DNA of 64,000 nucleotides from Kribbella italica (GCF_014205135.1 NZ_JACHMY010000001.1:1240001-1304000), one strand, 5' to 3'; positions 25,918-35,588 are shown, numbered from the stretch's first letter. Notes: generated from the letters alone by a model not told the origin. Numbers and translations: made by a program.

Positions 25918-26349
25918 ATGTCAGTCGCCACTCCCGCCCCCTGGGCGGACCGGATCGGACGCACCCTGCTGGCCTTCGACGCGGTCGCCACGGTCGGCGC
26001 CTTCGCCTACGGAATCGGTCGTGTCCTCGAAGCCTCCGACGCGACGGTCCAGATGGAGTTCTGGGTGACGACCGCCTACCTGGTCTTCGCCGGGCTGTGG
26101 GCCCTGCTCGCCTGGCGGCCGCGGCAGTTCCGCGGCCTCTGGGAGCTGGTGCTGGCGCAGAAGATCGCCGTGACCGTGTTCGCCTTCGTGCTGATCGACA
26201 CCGACGGCGCCAGCCGGAACGCCGTCAGCGACACGATCATGGTGGTGACCACGCTCGCGGCGTACTTCCTGTGCCGGGGCTGGCTGACCTGGCGCCGCTC
26301 CGGCACCGCCGAGGTGGCCGAGGGACAACTGGCCGACGCCACCCGGTGA
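25918..26349 (+). CDS. Small four-helix membrane protein
   Basis: A 143-residue protein with four predicted membrane helices (LLAFDAVATVGAFAYGIGR; FWVTTAYLVFAGLWALLAW; LVLAQKIAVTVFAFVLI; TIMVVTTLAAYFLCRGW). I do not recognise a family; the layout is like DoxX-type or other four-helix proteins. It is divergent from the LuxR-type regulator, with 132 bases between starts, so it is likely controlled by it. A ribosome site GAAAGG lies 7 bases before ATG 25918. Confidence 0.7.
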   Translation: MSVATPAPWADRIGRTLLAFDAVATVGAFAYGIGRVLEASDATVQMEFWVTTAYLVFAGLWALLAWRPRQFRGLWELVLAQKIAVTVFAFVLIDTDGASRNAVSDTIMVVTTLAAYFLCRGWLTWRRSGTAEVAEGQLADATR

Positions 26350-26353
26350 CGGG

Positions 26354-26362
26354 TTGTCCACA
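26354..26362 (+). promoter_or_regulatory. DnaA box-like 9-mer TTGTCCACA
   Basis: Perfect match to the actinobacterial DnaA box, 54 bases before the dxr start. Confidence 0.35.
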
Positions 26363-26415
26363 GGACGGCGTACGGCGAATCGCTGGCGGCGGGCCCGACC
26401 TGAAACAATGGCCGG

Positions 26416-27642
26416 GTGAATCCGCGAACCGTCGTCATTCTCGGCTCGACCGGCTCCATCGGCACTCAGGCCCTGGAGCTGATCGGGCGTAACCGAGACC
26501 GGTTCCGGGTGTGCGCGCTGTCGGCGGGTGGGGGCAACGTCGACCTGCTGGCGCGGCAGGCGCTGGAGTTCGAGGTCGACGTGGTGGCGGTCGCCAAGGC
26601 GACGGTGGCGCAGGATCTGCAGCTCGCGTTCTACGCCGAGGCGCAGCGCAAGGGGTACGCGCAGGGCGAGTTCCGGATCCCGAAGATCCTGACCGGGCCG
26701 GACGCGTCCAGCGAGCTCGCCGCCCTGCCGTGCGACGTCGTGCTGAACGGGATCACCGGTTCGCTCGGGCTGCGGCCGACGCTGGCCGCGCTCGACGCGG
26801 GCAACACGCTTGCCCTGGCCAACAAGGAGTCGCTGGTCATCGGCGGTCCGCTGGTCACCCGGCGGGTCAAGCCGGGGCAGATCGTGCCGGTCGATTCCGA
26901 GCACAGCGCGATCGCCCAGTGCCTGCGCGGCGGCAGTGGCGACGAGGTACGCCGGTTGGTGCTCACCGCGAGCGGCGGGCCGTTCCTCGGCAAGGCCCGG
27001 TCCGAGCTGGCCGAGGTGACCGTCGAGCAGGCGCTGGCGCACCCGAACTTCGCGATGGGCCCGGTCGTCACGATCAACTCCGCCACCCTGGTCAACAAGG
27101 GCCTCGAGCTGATCGAGGCGCACCTGCTCTTCGGCGTACCGATCGACCGGGTCGACGTCGTCGTGCACCCGCAGCAGGCGGTGCACTCGATGGTCGAGTT
27201 CACCGACGGCGCCACGATCGCCCAGGTCGGCCTGCCGACGATGACGGTCCCGATCGCGCTCGGCCTCGGCTGGCCCGACCGGATACCGGACGCATCGCCG
27301 CCATGGGACTTCGCCACGGCGAGCAGCTGGGAGTTCCTGCCGCTCGACGGTGAGGCGTTCCCCTCGGTCCAGCTGGCCCGCGAGGCCGGGACCCGGGGCG
27401 GTACCGCCCCGGCGGTGTTCAACGCGGCGAACGAGGTCTGCGTGCAGGCGTTCCGGGACGGCCGGCTGCCGTTCCTGGCGATCGTCGACACCGTCGCCCG
27501 GGTGGTGACCGAGCACGACGTACCCTCGTACGAGGAACTGTCCATCGACGACGTGCTCGCCGCGGACGCCTGGGCGCGGACCCGGGCTCGCGAGCTGACC
27601 GTCGGCGGCAACGACAACGGCCAGGAGACCACACAGGCATGA
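26416..27642 (+). CDS. dxr: 1-deoxy-D-xylulose 5-phosphate reductoisomerase
   Basis: The 408-residue enzyme makes 2-C-methyl-D-erythritol 4-phosphate from DXP using NADPH and a divalent metal, the first committed step of the MEP isoprenoid pathway. NADPH loop: [13 protein letters not shown] (residues 9-21). Metal and substrate residues are in [14 protein letters not shown] and [21 protein letters not shown] 26416 gives the usual N-terminus; AACAAT 6 bases upstream may be a leaderless -10 element. Its stop overlaps the rip start (ATGA), giving the dxr-rip-ispG operon also found in mycobacteria. Confidence 0.96.
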   Translation: MNPRTVVILGSTGSIGTQALELIGRNRDRFRVCALSAGGGNVDLLARQALEFEVDVVAVAKATVAQDLQLAFYAEAQRKGYAQGEFRIPKILTGPDASSELAALPCDVVLNGITGSLGLRPTLAALDAGNTLALANKESLVIGGPLVTRRVKPGQIVPVDSEHSAIAQCLRGGSGDEVRRLVLTASGGPFLGKARSELAEVTVEQALAHPNFAMGPVVTINSATLVNKGLELIEAHLLFGVPIDRVDVVVHPQQAVHSMVEFTDGATIAQVGLPTMTVPIALGLGWPDRIPDASPPWDFATASSWEFLPLDGEAFPSVQLAREAGTRGGTAPAVFNAANEVCVQAFRDGRLPFLAIVDTVARVVTEHDVPSYEELSIDDVLAADAWARTRARELTVGGNDNGQETTQA

Positions 27643-28949
27643 CCGCTCTACTGACCCTCATCGGCGTGGTTCTGTTCGTCGTGGGCATTCTCGTCTCGGT
27701 CGGCCTGCATGAGGTCGGTCACATGGTCCCGGCCAAGTTGTTCGGGATGAAGGTGACGCAGTTCTTCGTCGGCTTCGGCCGGACGATCTGGTCGGTCAAG
27801 CGCGGCGAGACCGAGTACGGGATCAAGGCGATCCCGGCCGGCGGGTTCGTCCGGATCATCGGCATGATGCCGCCGGCCAAGGGCCAGGACCCGACCAAGG
27901 TCCGCAAGGCCAACACCGGGCCGATCCAGTCGATGGTCGAGAACGCGCGCTCCGCGGAGTACGAGACGATCGAGGCCAGCGACGACGGGCGGCTGTTCTA
28001 CCAGAAGGTGTGGTGGAAGAAGCTGATCGTGATGGCGTCGGGCCCGCTGGTCAACGTCGTGATCGCGTTCGTCCTGTTCGGCGGCCTGTTCATGCTGTAC
28101 GGCGCGAACGTCGCGCAGACCACGGTCGCGACCGTGACCGACTGTGTGATCCCGGCCTCCCAGGCCTCGGCCGACCGCAAGTGCCAGGACGGCGACCAGA
28201 AGTCGCCGGCCAAGGTGGCGGGCTTCCAGGTCGGCGACAAGATCGTCGCCTTCAACGGGACGGCGATCGACAGCTGGGACCAGTTGACCCCGCTGATCCG
28301 CGCCAACACCGACAAGCCGGCCACGATCGTCGTCGAGCGCGACGGGGCCCGGACCGAGCTGACCACCAGCACGATCATCAACCAGGTCCGCGACGACGTG
28401 AACTCCGACAAGTTCGTCCAGGTCGGCTTCCTCGGCGTCTCGCCGGAGCAGAAGGTCGAGCGGCAGGACTTCGGCTTCGTGGTCGACAAGATGGGCGAGC
28501 TGACGGTGGCCACCGTCAAGGCGCTCGGCAACTTCCCCGAGAAGCTGGTCGGGGTGGCCAAGTCGATCGTCGGCGGCGACCGCGACCAGGACAGCCCGAT
28601 GAGCGTCGTCGGCGCCAGCCGGGTGGCCGGCGAGGTCGCGGCCAACCAGGACCTGACCGGCGGCGCGCGGATCGCGTTCCTGATCTCGCTGCTCGCCTCG
28701 CTGAACCTGTTCCTGGCCCTGTTCAACTTCATCCCGCTGCTGCCGCTGGACGGCGGGCACATGCTCGGCGCGATCTGGGAGGGCGTCAAGCGCGGCTTCG
28801 CGAAGCTGCTCGGCCGGCCCGACCCGGGCTACGTCGACGTCGCCAAGCTGCTGCCGATCGCCTACGTCGCGGCCAGCGTGATCGTGGTGATGGGCGTGCT
28901 GCTCGTCATCGCCGACATCGTCAACCCGATCCGGCTCTTCAACGGATAA
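27639..28949 (+). CDS. rip: Site-2 intramembrane metalloprotease (Rip1/RseP type, M50)
   Basis: A 436-residue membrane zinc protease that cuts anti-sigma factors and other single-helix proteins within the membrane. The zinc motif HEVGH lies in the first helix (His24, Glu25, His28); the second metal site [10 protein letters not shown] lies in the third helix. A PDZ domain sits between (about residues 195-255, [15 protein letters not shown]). Length fits the Mycobacterium Rip1 type. It is coupled to dxr by ATGA and followed by ispG after 24 bases. Confidence 0.95.
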   Translation: MTALLTLIGVVLFVVGILVSVGLHEVGHMVPAKLFGMKVTQFFVGFGRTIWSVKRGETEYGIKAIPAGGFVRIIGMMPPAKGQDPTKVRKANTGPIQSMVENARSAEYETIEASDDGRLFYQKVWWKKLIVMASGPLVNVVIAFVLFGGLFMLYGANVAQTTVATVTDCVIPASQASADRKCQDGDQKSPAKVAGFQVGDKIVAFNGTAIDSWDQLTPLIRANTDKPATIVVERDGARTELTTSTIINQVRDDVNSDKFVQVGFLGVSPEQKVERQDFGFVVDKMGELTVATVKALGNFPEKLVGVAKSIVGGDRDQDSPMSVVGASRVAGEVAANQDLTGGARIAFLISLLASLNLFLALFNFIPLLPLDGGHMLGAIWEGVKRGFAKLLGRPDPGYVDVAKLLPIAYVAASVIVVMGVLLVIADIVNPIRLFNG

Positions 28950-28973
28950 CCCTTCTCAACGGTTAAAGGACAC

Positions 28974-30125
28974 ATGAGCATCTCCCTGGGCATGCCCGCG
29001 CTGCCTCCGCCGACCCTCGCCCCCCGCCGCAAGACCCGCCAGATCAAGGTGGGCAAGGTGCTGGTCGGTGGCGACGCGCCGGTGTCGGTGCAGTCGATGA
29101 CGACGACCCTGACGTCGGACGTCAACACCACGCTGCAGCAGATCGCGGAACTGACCGCGGCCGGCTGCGACATCGTCCGGGTCGCCTGCCCCTCGCAGGA
29201 CGACGCCGAGGCCCTGCCGGAGATCGCCAAGCACTCGCAGCTCCCGGTGATCGCCGACATCCACTTCCAGCCCAAGTACGTGTTCGCGGCGATCGAGGCC
29301 GGCTGCGCGGCGGTCCGGGTCAACCCGGGCAACATCCGCAAGTTCGACGACCAGGTCAAGGAGATCGCCAAGGCCGCCAAGGACCACGGCACCTCGATCC
29401 GGATCGGCGTGAACGCCGGCTCGCTGGACCCGCGGCTGCTGGAGAAGTACGGCAAGGCCACGCCGGAGGCGCTGGTCGAGTCCGCGGTCTGGGAGGCCTC
29501 GCTGTTCGAGGAGCACGACTTCCACGACTTCAAGATCTCGGTCAAGCACAACGACCCGGTCGTGATGGTGAAGGCCTACGAGCTGCTGTCCGAGCGCGGC
29601 GACTGGCCGCTGCACCTCGGCGTCACCGAGGCCGGCCCGGCGTTCCAGGGCACGATCAAGTCGTCGGTCGCCTTCGGCGCGCTGCTGTCCAAGGGGATCG
29701 GTGACACGATCCGCGTCTCGCTGTCCGCGCCGCCGGTCGAGGAGGTCAAGGTCGGCCTGCAGATCCTGCAGTCGCTGAACCTGCGCGAGCGCAAGCTCGA
29801 GATCGTCTCCTGCCCGTCCTGCGGGCGCGCCCAGGTCGACGTGTACACGCTGGCCGAGCAGGTCACCGCCGGGCTCGAGGGCATGGAGGTGCCGCTGCGG
29901 GTTGCCGTGATGGGCTGCGTGGTGAACGGTCCGGGCGAGGCGCGTGAGGCCGACCTCGGTGTTGCCTCCGGCAACGGCAAGGGCCAGATCTTCGTCAAGG
30001 GCGAGGTGATCAAGACCGTTCCCGAGTCGCAGATCGTCGAGACCCTGATCGAGGAAGCGCTGCGGATCGCCGAGGAGATGGGCGAGTCCGTCGACGGCGG
30101 CGAGCCGACGGTCACCGTCGGCTAG
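28974..30125 (+). CDS. ispG: 4-hydroxy-3-methylbut-2-en-1-yl diphosphate synthase
   Basis: The 383-residue iron-sulfur enzyme converts MEcPP to HMBPP in the MEP pathway. The cluster Cys residues lie in [11 protein letters not shown] and [10 protein letters not shown]; the TIM-barrel part begins at [15 protein letters not shown]. Start is ATG 28974, 24 bases after rip. The stop codon TAG (30123-30125) lies within the 6-bp target duplication of an IS481-type element, so the element landed at the very end of the gene without changing the protein. Confidence 0.97.
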   Translation: MSISLGMPALPPPTLAPRRKTRQIKVGKVLVGGDAPVSVQSMTTTLTSDVNTTLQQIAELTAAGCDIVRVACPSQDDAEALPEIAKHSQLPVIADIHFQPKYVFAAIEAGCAAVRVNPGNIRKFDDQVKEIAKAAKDHGTSIRIGVNAGSLDPRLLEKYGKATPEALVESAVWEASLFEEHDFHDFKISVKHNDPVVMVKAYELLSERGDWPLHLGVTEAGPAFQGTIKSSVAFGALLSKGIGDTIRVSLSAPPVEEVKVGLQILQSLNLRERKLEIVSCPSCGRAQVDVYTLAEQVTAGLEGMEVPLRVAVMGCVVNGPGEAREADLGVASGNGKGQIFVKGEVIKTVPESQIVETLIEEALRIAEEMGESVDGGEPTVTVG

Positions 30126-30126
30126 T

Positions 30127-30149
30127 TGTACTGCCCAGGCAGGTTGGTT
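30127..30149 (+). repeat. Left inverted repeat of the IS481-type element
   Basis: First base follows the target duplication GCTAGT. Perfectly matches the right end over 23 bases. Confidence 0.95.
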
Positions 30150-30504
30150 GAAGTTTTGTGATGACACGTTGTGAATGTGATTGATGGGTGAAGGCCTCCC
30201 GGCGTGAAGTGGAGATGTCGAGTAACCGCTTCACGGCCAGGAGGCCTTCGTGTCCCACGCTAACGCTGCATTGACCCCTCGCGCGCGCCTGCGGCTGGCG
30301 CGTCTGGTTGTGGATGAGGGCTGGTCGGTTTCGATGGCCGCCAAGATGTTCCAGGTGTCGTGGCCGACCGCGAACCGCTGGTCCAGCCGCTATGCCGCCG
30401 CGGGTCCGACCGCGATGTCCGACCGGTCATCGCGACCGCATCACAGTCCGGCCAAGACACCATGAGGTGCCACGCGTTTTCCGGACAGCCTTTTAACGGT
30501 TAGT

Positions 30505-31416
30505 TCACGCTGCAGACTGTAATTCGAGGTAATCTTCGTGGACTTGCTGCGGGGTCTTGTAGCCGAGCCCCGAGTGGCGACGTTTGGTATTGTAGCGTAA
30601 TTCGATGTATCGGGCAATATCGCGGCGTGCTTGTTCCCGGGTCGGGTATTCGGTGCGGTGGGTGCGTTCGTTCTTCAGTGCTCCGAAGAACGATTCCGCC
30701 ATCGCATTGTCGTAGCAGATGCCAGTCCGGCCGACTGATTGACGAATGTTGTTATTCTTCAATGTCTCGGCGAACTGGGCGGATGTGTAATTACTTCCCC
30801 GGTCGGAGTGGAAGATCGCGCCGTCGGAGAGCTCCTGATTCCGGGCAGCCATTTCGATGGCTGCTTCGATGAGTGGGGTCTTGTAGTTGTCGCCCATCGC
30901 CCACCCGATCACGGCTTTGGTGTGGCAATCGATCACAGTCGCCAGATACAACCAGCCTTCCCAAGTCGATACATAGGTGATGTCACCGACCATCTTGACG
31001 CCGGGCCCGTCGGCGGTGAAGTCTCGCGCGACCAGGTCAGGGATCGGGCCGGCCTGGCCGTCCTGCTCAGTCAGGCTGTGCCGCCACGGCCGCGGCTGGC
31101 ACGGCTCCAGGCCCAGTTCCCGCATGAGTTTGCGCACCAACTCCAGCCCGCAGCCGACGCCCCACGCGATCAGGTCAGCATGCACGCGCCGGTATCCGTA
31201 GGTCTCGTCGGACTCCTCGAATGACTTGGCGATGATCAACTTGAGTTCGCCTTGGCGCTTCACGGTCGCCGACGCCGGCCGGCTGCGCCAATCGTTGAAA
31301 CTGGATCGCTTCACCCCGAGCCATCGGCACATCTTCACAATCGACGGCGCGTCTTCGTTCTTCCCGGTCAGACTGTCTGCATATTCCGCGTCGATGAACT
31401 CGAACTTGTCGCTCAA
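30505..31416 (-). CDS. IS3-family transposase OrfB (catalytic DDE part)
   Basis: 303 residues from a TTG at 31416 that overlaps the orfA stop. DDE residues are visible: D in VKMVGDITYVSTWEGWLYLA, D in FHSDRGSNYTS, and E in AMAESFFGALKNE. The N-terminal part has the HTH-like FNDWRSRP. The reading frame is -1 relative to orfA and open back to an A6 run (31446-31451), so the natural product is probably an OrfAB fusion made by ribosomal frameshifting rather than a separate protein. Confidence 0.93.
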   Translation of the reverse strand: MSDKFEFIDAEYADSLTGKNEDAPSIVKMCRWLGVKRSSFNDWRSRPASATVKRQGELKLIIAKSFEESDETYGYRRVHADLIAWGVGCGLELVRKLMRELGLEPCQPRPWRHSLTEQDGQAGPIPDLVARDFTADGPGVKMVGDITYVSTWEGWLYLATVIDCHTKAVIGWAMGDNYKTPLIEAAIEMAARNQELSDGAIFHSDRGSNYTSAQFAETLKNNNIRQSVGRTGICYDNAMAESFFGALKNERTHRTEYPTREQARRDIARYIELRYNTKRRHSGLGYKTPQQVHEDYLELQSAA

Positions 31417-31706
31417 CGATGATCCTTGGCGAAGTATGCTGCGGCTTTTTTCAGGAACTCGTTCTCCATCCGGAGTTCCCGCGTCTCCCGCTCCAACTCG
31501 CGGAGCCTGGCACGCTCATTCACACTGAGTGCCGGTTCCTCGCCGGCATGGTCACGCTTATAGGCGCTCACCCAGTTACTGAGGGTTCCCGGGTTGATGC
31601 CCAACTCCCTGGCAACCTGAGCGACAGGACGTGAAGTCTCGATCACCGACTTCACGGCTTCCTCCCGATACTCAGGAGTGAAATTCTTTTTCGGACGCGG
31701 CAACAT
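31413..31706 (-). CDS. IS3-family OrfA (HTH/leucine zipper)
   Basis: 97 residues: helix-turn-helix of the transposase-8 type (FTPEYREEAVKSVIETSRPV; LGINPGTLSNWVSAYKRD) followed by a leucine-zipper helix (RLRELERETRELRMENEFLKK). It binds the element ends and controls transposition. An A6G run just after the zipper is a likely -1 frameshift site into orfB. Confidence 0.93.
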   Translation of the reverse strand: MLPRPKKNFTPEYREEAVKSVIETSRPVAQVARELGINPGTLSNWVSAYKRDHAGEEPALSVNERARLRELERETRELRMENEFLKKAAAYFAKDHR

Positions 31707-32529
31707 CTTCCCTTTCCAGACAACCCAATCTTAGTTGGGTCACTGTCCGGAAGGTTCGTGGCGCCTCACCACCGGCGTCTGTGCGACAGATCGTGCGGTT
31801 GCGGTGGCGTATGCGGCTCGGCCCTGTCCAGATCGCCGGCCGACTGGCCATGGCATCCTCGACCGTTCACGCCGTACTGGTGCGCTGCCGGATCAACCGG
31901 TTACGCCACATCGACCGCGTCACCGGCGAGCCGATCCGCCGCTACGAACACCCGCACCCGGGCGCGATGCTGCACGTCGATGTCACCAAGTTCGGTCAGA
32001 TCCCCGACGGCGGCGGCCACCGCTACCTCGGCCGAGCCCAAGGCAAGAAGAACGGCCTCACAACAGCTCACCGCACCGGACAACGCGGACACAACCACCG
32101 TGCGCTGGTCGGAGTAGCTCACATCCACACCGTCATCGACGACCACTCCCGCGTCGCCTACGCCGAAATCCACACCGACGAAAAAGCCGCCACCGCGATC
32201 GGCGTACTGCACCGAGCCGTCGCCTGGTTCGCCGCCCGCGGCATCACTACCGAACGAGTCCTGTCCGACAACGGCTCGGCCTACCGATCCCGCGCCTGGA
32301 ACGACGCCTGCACCGAACTCGGCATCACACCCAAGAAAACCCGGCCCTACCGACCCCAGACCAACGGCAAGATCGAACGCTTCCACCGCACCCTCGCCGA
32401 CGGCTGGGCCTACAACCGCTTCTACACCAGCAACCAAGAACGCAACTCAGCCCTCGCACCCTGGCTCCACTACTACAATCACCACCGACTCCACACCGCC
32501 ATCGGAAACCAACCACCCATCAGCCGGTT

Positions 32530-32552
32530 AACCAACCTGCCTGGGCAGTACA
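32530..32552 (-). repeat. Right inverted repeat of the IS481-type element
   Basis: Reverse complement is identical to 30127-30149. It also encodes the end of the transposase (NLPGQY). Confidence 0.95.
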
Positions 32553-32601
32553 GCTAGTCCGTACGCCGGCCGCGCGGCCGAGGAGTCAGAACGCTGGTGG
32601 T

Positions 32602-32633
32602 GAAGGTGCCACGGTCCCGTCCGTGGCACCTTC
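32602..32633 (+). terminator. Terminator, probably native to the ispG operon
   Basis: A perfect 13-bp stem GAAGGTGCCACGG/CCGTGGCACCTTC with loop TCCCGT. Without the insertion it would lie about 50 bases after the ispG stop; now it is 2.5 kb away. Confidence 0.8.
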
Positions 32634-32663
32634 GCGTTGCCCGGCGCCGGTACTCTTCGGGGC

Positions 32664-33218
32664 GTGACTCGGTATCTGGTGGTCAGCGCGATCGCGGGCG
32701 AGGCGAAGTACGTGCCCGAAGGGATTCCGGTCGTGCTGACCGGTGTCGGCAAGACGGCGGCCGCGGTCGCCACCGCGAAGGCGCTCGCGGCGACGGACGC
32801 CACCGATCTCGTCGTCCTCAACGTCGGTACGACGGGCGCCCTGCGCGACGGGCTGGCCGGGCTGTACCTGCCCAGCGAGGTGATCAACCACGACGTCAAC
32901 GCCGACGCGGTCCGGGCGATCGGGCTGGACCCGAAGGAGTCGCTGGCGATCGAGGGCGGCGACGGGACGGTGCTGGCCTCCGGCGATGTGTTCGTCACCG
33001 ATCCAGTGGTGCGGAGCCGGCTGGCCGAGCGGGCTCACCTGGTCGACATGGAGGCGTACGGCGTGGTGTTCGCCTGCCGGGAGTTCGGCGTACCGGTGCG
33101 GTTGGTGAAGTACGTGTCGGACTCAGCCGACGACAGCGCGCTGGACTGGCCTGCGCAGGTCGATGCTGCTGCCAAGGTCCTGGCGGAGTGGGTGCGGCAG
33201 GAGACCGGGATCGCCTAG
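32664..33218 (+). CDS. Nucleosidase / phosphorylase-fold protein
   Basis: A 184-residue protein with the purine phosphorylase/MTA-SAH nucleosidase fold: TGVGKTAAAVATAKAL, NVGTTGALRDGL, and HLVDMEAYGVVFACREFGVPVRLVKYVSDSAD, where the ME of VDMEAY and the Asp of SDSAD are the substrate residues of the family. It would hydrolyse a nucleoside such as a purine nucleoside or a thioadenosine; shorter than E. coli Pfs (232). GTG 32664 follows TACTCT by 7 bases, consistent with a leaderless transcript. Monocistronic. Confidence 0.82.
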   Translation: MTRYLVVSAIAGEAKYVPEGIPVVLTGVGKTAAAVATAKALAATDATDLVVLNVGTTGALRDGLAGLYLPSEVINHDVNADAVRAIGLDPKESLAIEGGDGTVLASGDVFVTDPVVRSRLAERAHLVDMEAYGVVFACREFGVPVRLVKYVSDSADDSALDWPAQVDAAAKVLAEWVRQETGIA

Positions 33219-34306
33219 CCCGGCTGGCCCGTGCTGATGTCTCGGCCTGTGGTGGTCTGCCAGTAGAGGACCTGGCGGCCGGAGCGGCGGCGGTGGAGCA
33301 GGCCCGCGTCGGACAGGACGCGGAGGTGGTCGGCGACGCTGGCGAGCGAGAGGCCTGTGGTTGCGACGAGCGACGTCGTACTGACCGGGGCGGCGGCTTC
33401 GACGAGGATTCGGGCACGGTTGCGGCCGAGGAGGCGGACCAGCGGTTCGGCGAGTGGCTGGACGGCGGCGAAGATCCCGCTGACCGGGTAGTTGATCGCG
33501 AACTGGTCGGGCAGGCGCCAGGTCACGCTGGAGCGCAGGCCGTGGGTGGCGATGAACATCAGGTCGTGCCCACGGACGTCGGTCGGCGGGAAGTTCGTGC
33601 GGTTGACCTGAAGGCGGCCGTCGCCGAGCCAGCGGATGTCCGGACCGAGGCCCTGCAGGACGCCGGACCAGCCGCGCGCGCTCAGGCTCGACGTCCGGGA
33701 GACGATGTCGGCCTGGAGGACGCGGTAGCGCCGGGGCCAGTCGGGTTCGATCGTCGTCGTCCAGATCCAGCGCAGGAGGCCGGCCACTTCGGCCGCAAGG
33801 TTATTGCCTTCGGCAACCAAGCGGGGGAGCAGACTTGGGCCGTCGGGCGGGGGGACGTCCGGTGCTGGTCGGCTCGTGTCGGTGGTGCCTGAATCTGCGG
33901 GTGGGCGGGCATCGTGATCGACAGGTACGCGGGCGTTGCGGATGGTGCCGGCGAAGGAGGACTCGTCGGGGGAGCGGGTGACCAGCAGGTCGGCGCGGAT
34001 GTGGGCGTCGGTGGTGGCGGCGAGTGGGGCGATCTCCTCCTCGAAGGTGAGGTCGGGCGCGAGTGGCGGGACCGTGAGGAAGTCGGCGGTCCAGCGAGGT
34101 CCGAACGACGCCTCGATGACGGCGGCGCCCAACGGGTGAGCGGCCAGCTCGGCCTCCCAACCGGGTAGATGCAAGTCGCGCCAAGCCCGGTACCGGGGCT
34201 GGGACGGCTGCCGGAGCATCTTCAGCGCCGACACCGTCTCGGTCAGCTGGGAGGTGCCGAAGCGCGCGTTCACCAGTACGTCGGCGTCGACGAGGAACTC
34301 GGACAC
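33215..34306 (-). CDS. ArsR-like winged-helix regulator with a large N-terminal domain
   Basis: A 363-residue protein. The C-terminal 75 residues or so are an ArsR-type winged helix (VSTTSLVATTGLSLASVADH, LRVLSDAGLLHRRRSGRQ); the first 280 residues match the DUF5937-type domain seen in actinobacterial ArsR regulators. GTG 34306 is preceded by AGGAGGG at 4 bases, deciding the start. It is divergent from an MFS exporter, 70 bases apart, and probably represses it. Its stop overlaps the nucleosidase stop by 4 bases, tail to tail. Confidence 0.83.
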   Translation of the reverse strand: MSEFLVDADVLVNARFGTSQLTETVSALKMLRQPSQPRYRAWRDLHLPGWEAELAAHPLGAAVIEASFGPRWTADFLTVPPLAPDLTFEEEIAPLAATTDAHIRADLLVTRSPDESSFAGTIRNARVPVDHDARPPADSGTTDTSRPAPDVPPPDGPSLLPRLVAEGNNLAAEVAGLLRWIWTTTIEPDWPRRYRVLQADIVSRTSSLSARGWSGVLQGLGPDIRWLGDGRLQVNRTNFPPTDVRGHDLMFIATHGLRSSVTWRLPDQFAINYPVSGIFAAVQPLAEPLVRLLGRNRARILVEAAAPVSTTSLVATTGLSLASVADHLRVLSDAGLLHRRRSGRQVLYWQTTTGRDISTGQPG

Positions 34307-34376
34307 GACCCTCCTGAGGTTTCGGCTCCAGGCGAAACTGTAGGCCGGAACCCGTCGCACCGCGAGGGTTGAACGC

Positions 34377-35588
34377 ATGAGCACCTACCGCGAGATCTTC
34401 CGCCGCTCCGAGTTCCGCAGCCTGTGGCTGAGCAGCGCGCTGAGCAACGCGTCGTCGACGATGACGAGCCTGACCCTGGCCATCGTGGTGAACAACCAGA
34501 CCGGGTCGGCGTTGCTGACCGCGTTCGTCATGTTCGGCCCGTCGCTGGCGCAGGTGGTCGGCGCGTCCACGCTGATGTCCGCTGCCGACACCGCCCGCCC
34601 GCGGCGGATCCTGGTCCTGCTCGCCATGCTCTCGACGGCAGCCGTCGCGGCCCAGGCGGCGTTCGAGCTCTCGTCGGCCGCCCGGGTGATCCTCACCCTG
34701 GCCGTCGCGTACGGCCTGAGCATCGGCGCCGGCGTCCGCTGGGGACTGCTGAACGAGGTCGTCGCGCCCGACCAGTTCGTGCTCGGCCGCTCGGCGATGA
34801 ACCTCTCCGTCGGCGCCATGCAGATCGCCGGCTTCGGCGCGGCCGGGCTGCTGCTCCAGGTCTTCAACCCCAACCAGGTCTTCTGGCTGGCAACTGCCTT
34901 CGCCGCACTGGCCATCCCGGTCCTCCGCTTCGGCCTGCAGGACCGCGCGCCGCGCAGGGTCGCCCGGACGAGCCTCCGCGAGACCTGGCGCGGCAACCGC
35001 GCCCTGCTGCAGCGGCCGAGCACTCGCCCGCTCCTGCTCGCCCTGTGCATCCCCAACGGGCTGATCGTCGGCTGCGAGGCCCTCTTCGTCCCGTACGCCG
35101 GTGCGGGTGCCGGCCTGCTCCTGGCGGCAGGTGCCGCCGGCATGATGACCGGCGACCTGGTGGTCGGCCGCTTCCTCAACCGAACCTCTCGGCGCAAGGT
35201 GAGCGCGTACCTGCGCTTCCTGCTCGCCGCACCGTTCCTGGGCTTCGCCTTCCACCTGCCGCTCGGCGTACTGGCTGCGCTCGTCGCTGTGGCCTGCACC
35301 GGGTACGGCGCCTCGCTCGCTCAGCAGGAGCTGCTCACCGATGCGACTCCCGTCGAGCTCCGCGGTCAGGTGCTGGGCCTGGAGTCCGCCCTGCGCATGA
35401 CGACGTTCGGCGTCACCGCAGTGATCGCCGGTGCGACAGCGGACCTCGTCGGCCCGGCCACAGCGATGACGGGCCTCGCCGTACTGTCCCTGCTGGCTTC
35501 GGCGGCGCTCACCCGGCCGCTGGCGCGGGTGGCCCGGCAGTCAGCAGATGCTCCAGCACCTTTGTCTCCCGCACCAGCCACCGCATGA
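34377..35588 (+). CDS. MFS transporter
   Basis: A 403-residue major facilitator of about 12 helices. The start is SEFRSLWLSSALSNASSTMT, and the second half has the usual reorganised charge motif (GRFLNRTSRRKVSAYLRF). It is of the EntS/drug-exporter-like type common next to DUF5937 ArsR regulators. Substrate unknown. Divergent from the regulator at 34306. Its last 80 bases overlap the end of the NUDIX gene on the other strand. Confidence 0.88.
   Translation: MSTYREIFRRSEFRSLWLSSALSNASSTMTSLTLAIVVNNQTGSALLTAFVMFGPSLAQVVGASTLMSAADTARPRRILVLLAMLSTAAVAAQAAFELSSAARVILTLAVAYGLSIGAGVRWGLLNEVVAPDQFVLGRSAMNLSVGAMQIAGFGAAGLLLQVFNPNQVFWLATAFAALAIPVLRFGLQDRAPRRVARTSLRETWRGNRALLQRPSTRPLLLALCIPNGLIVGCEALFVPYAGAGAGLLLAAGAAGMMTGDLVVGRFLNRTSRRKVSAYLRFLLAAPFLGFAFHLPLGVLAALVAVACTGYGASLAQQELLTDATPVELRGQVLGLESALRMTTFGVTAVIAGATADLVGPATAMTGLAVLSLLASAALTRPLARVARQSADAPAPLSPAPATA

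Larger units (their letters stand above)
30463..31768 (-). mobile_element. IS3-family insertion sequence nested in the IS481-type element
   Basis: 1306 bp. Ends are imperfect inverted repeats of about 26 bp: TGAGGTGCCACGCGTTTTCC on the left and TGAGGCGCCACGAACCTTCC on the right (reverse strand), both continuing GGACAG. The flanking 3-bp duplication is CCA (30460-30462 and 31769-31771). It carries orfA and orfB on the minus strand. Lower GC than the flanks and intact genes suggest recent arrival. Confidence 0.95.
30127..32552 (+). mobile_element. IS481-family insertion sequence, interrupted by an IS3-family element
   Basis: Perfect 23-bp terminal inverted repeats (30127-30149 and 32530-32552; outer end TGTACTGCCCAGGCAGG) are flanked by a 6-bp direct repeat GCTAGT (30121-30126 and 32553-32558). 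Without the nested element it would be about 1.12 kb with one transposase gene. The host site is the ispG stop codon. Confidence 0.95.
30250..32557 (+). pseudogene. IS481-family transposase, split by IS3-type insertion
   Basis: The left part (30250-30462, 71 codons) has the N-terminal helix-turn-helix (LTPRARLRLARLVVDEGWSV; SWPTANRWSSRYAAAG). The right part (31772-32557) has the DDE core: HVDVTKFGQIPDGGG, VIDDHSRVAYAE, SDNGSAYRS and the Glu in NGKIERFHRTL. Removing the nested element and one CCA copy joins the halves in frame (KTP-PASVRQ) into an intact 332-residue enzyme. The stop TAG at 32555-32557 lies outside the right inverted repeat, in the target duplication. Confidence 0.93.
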
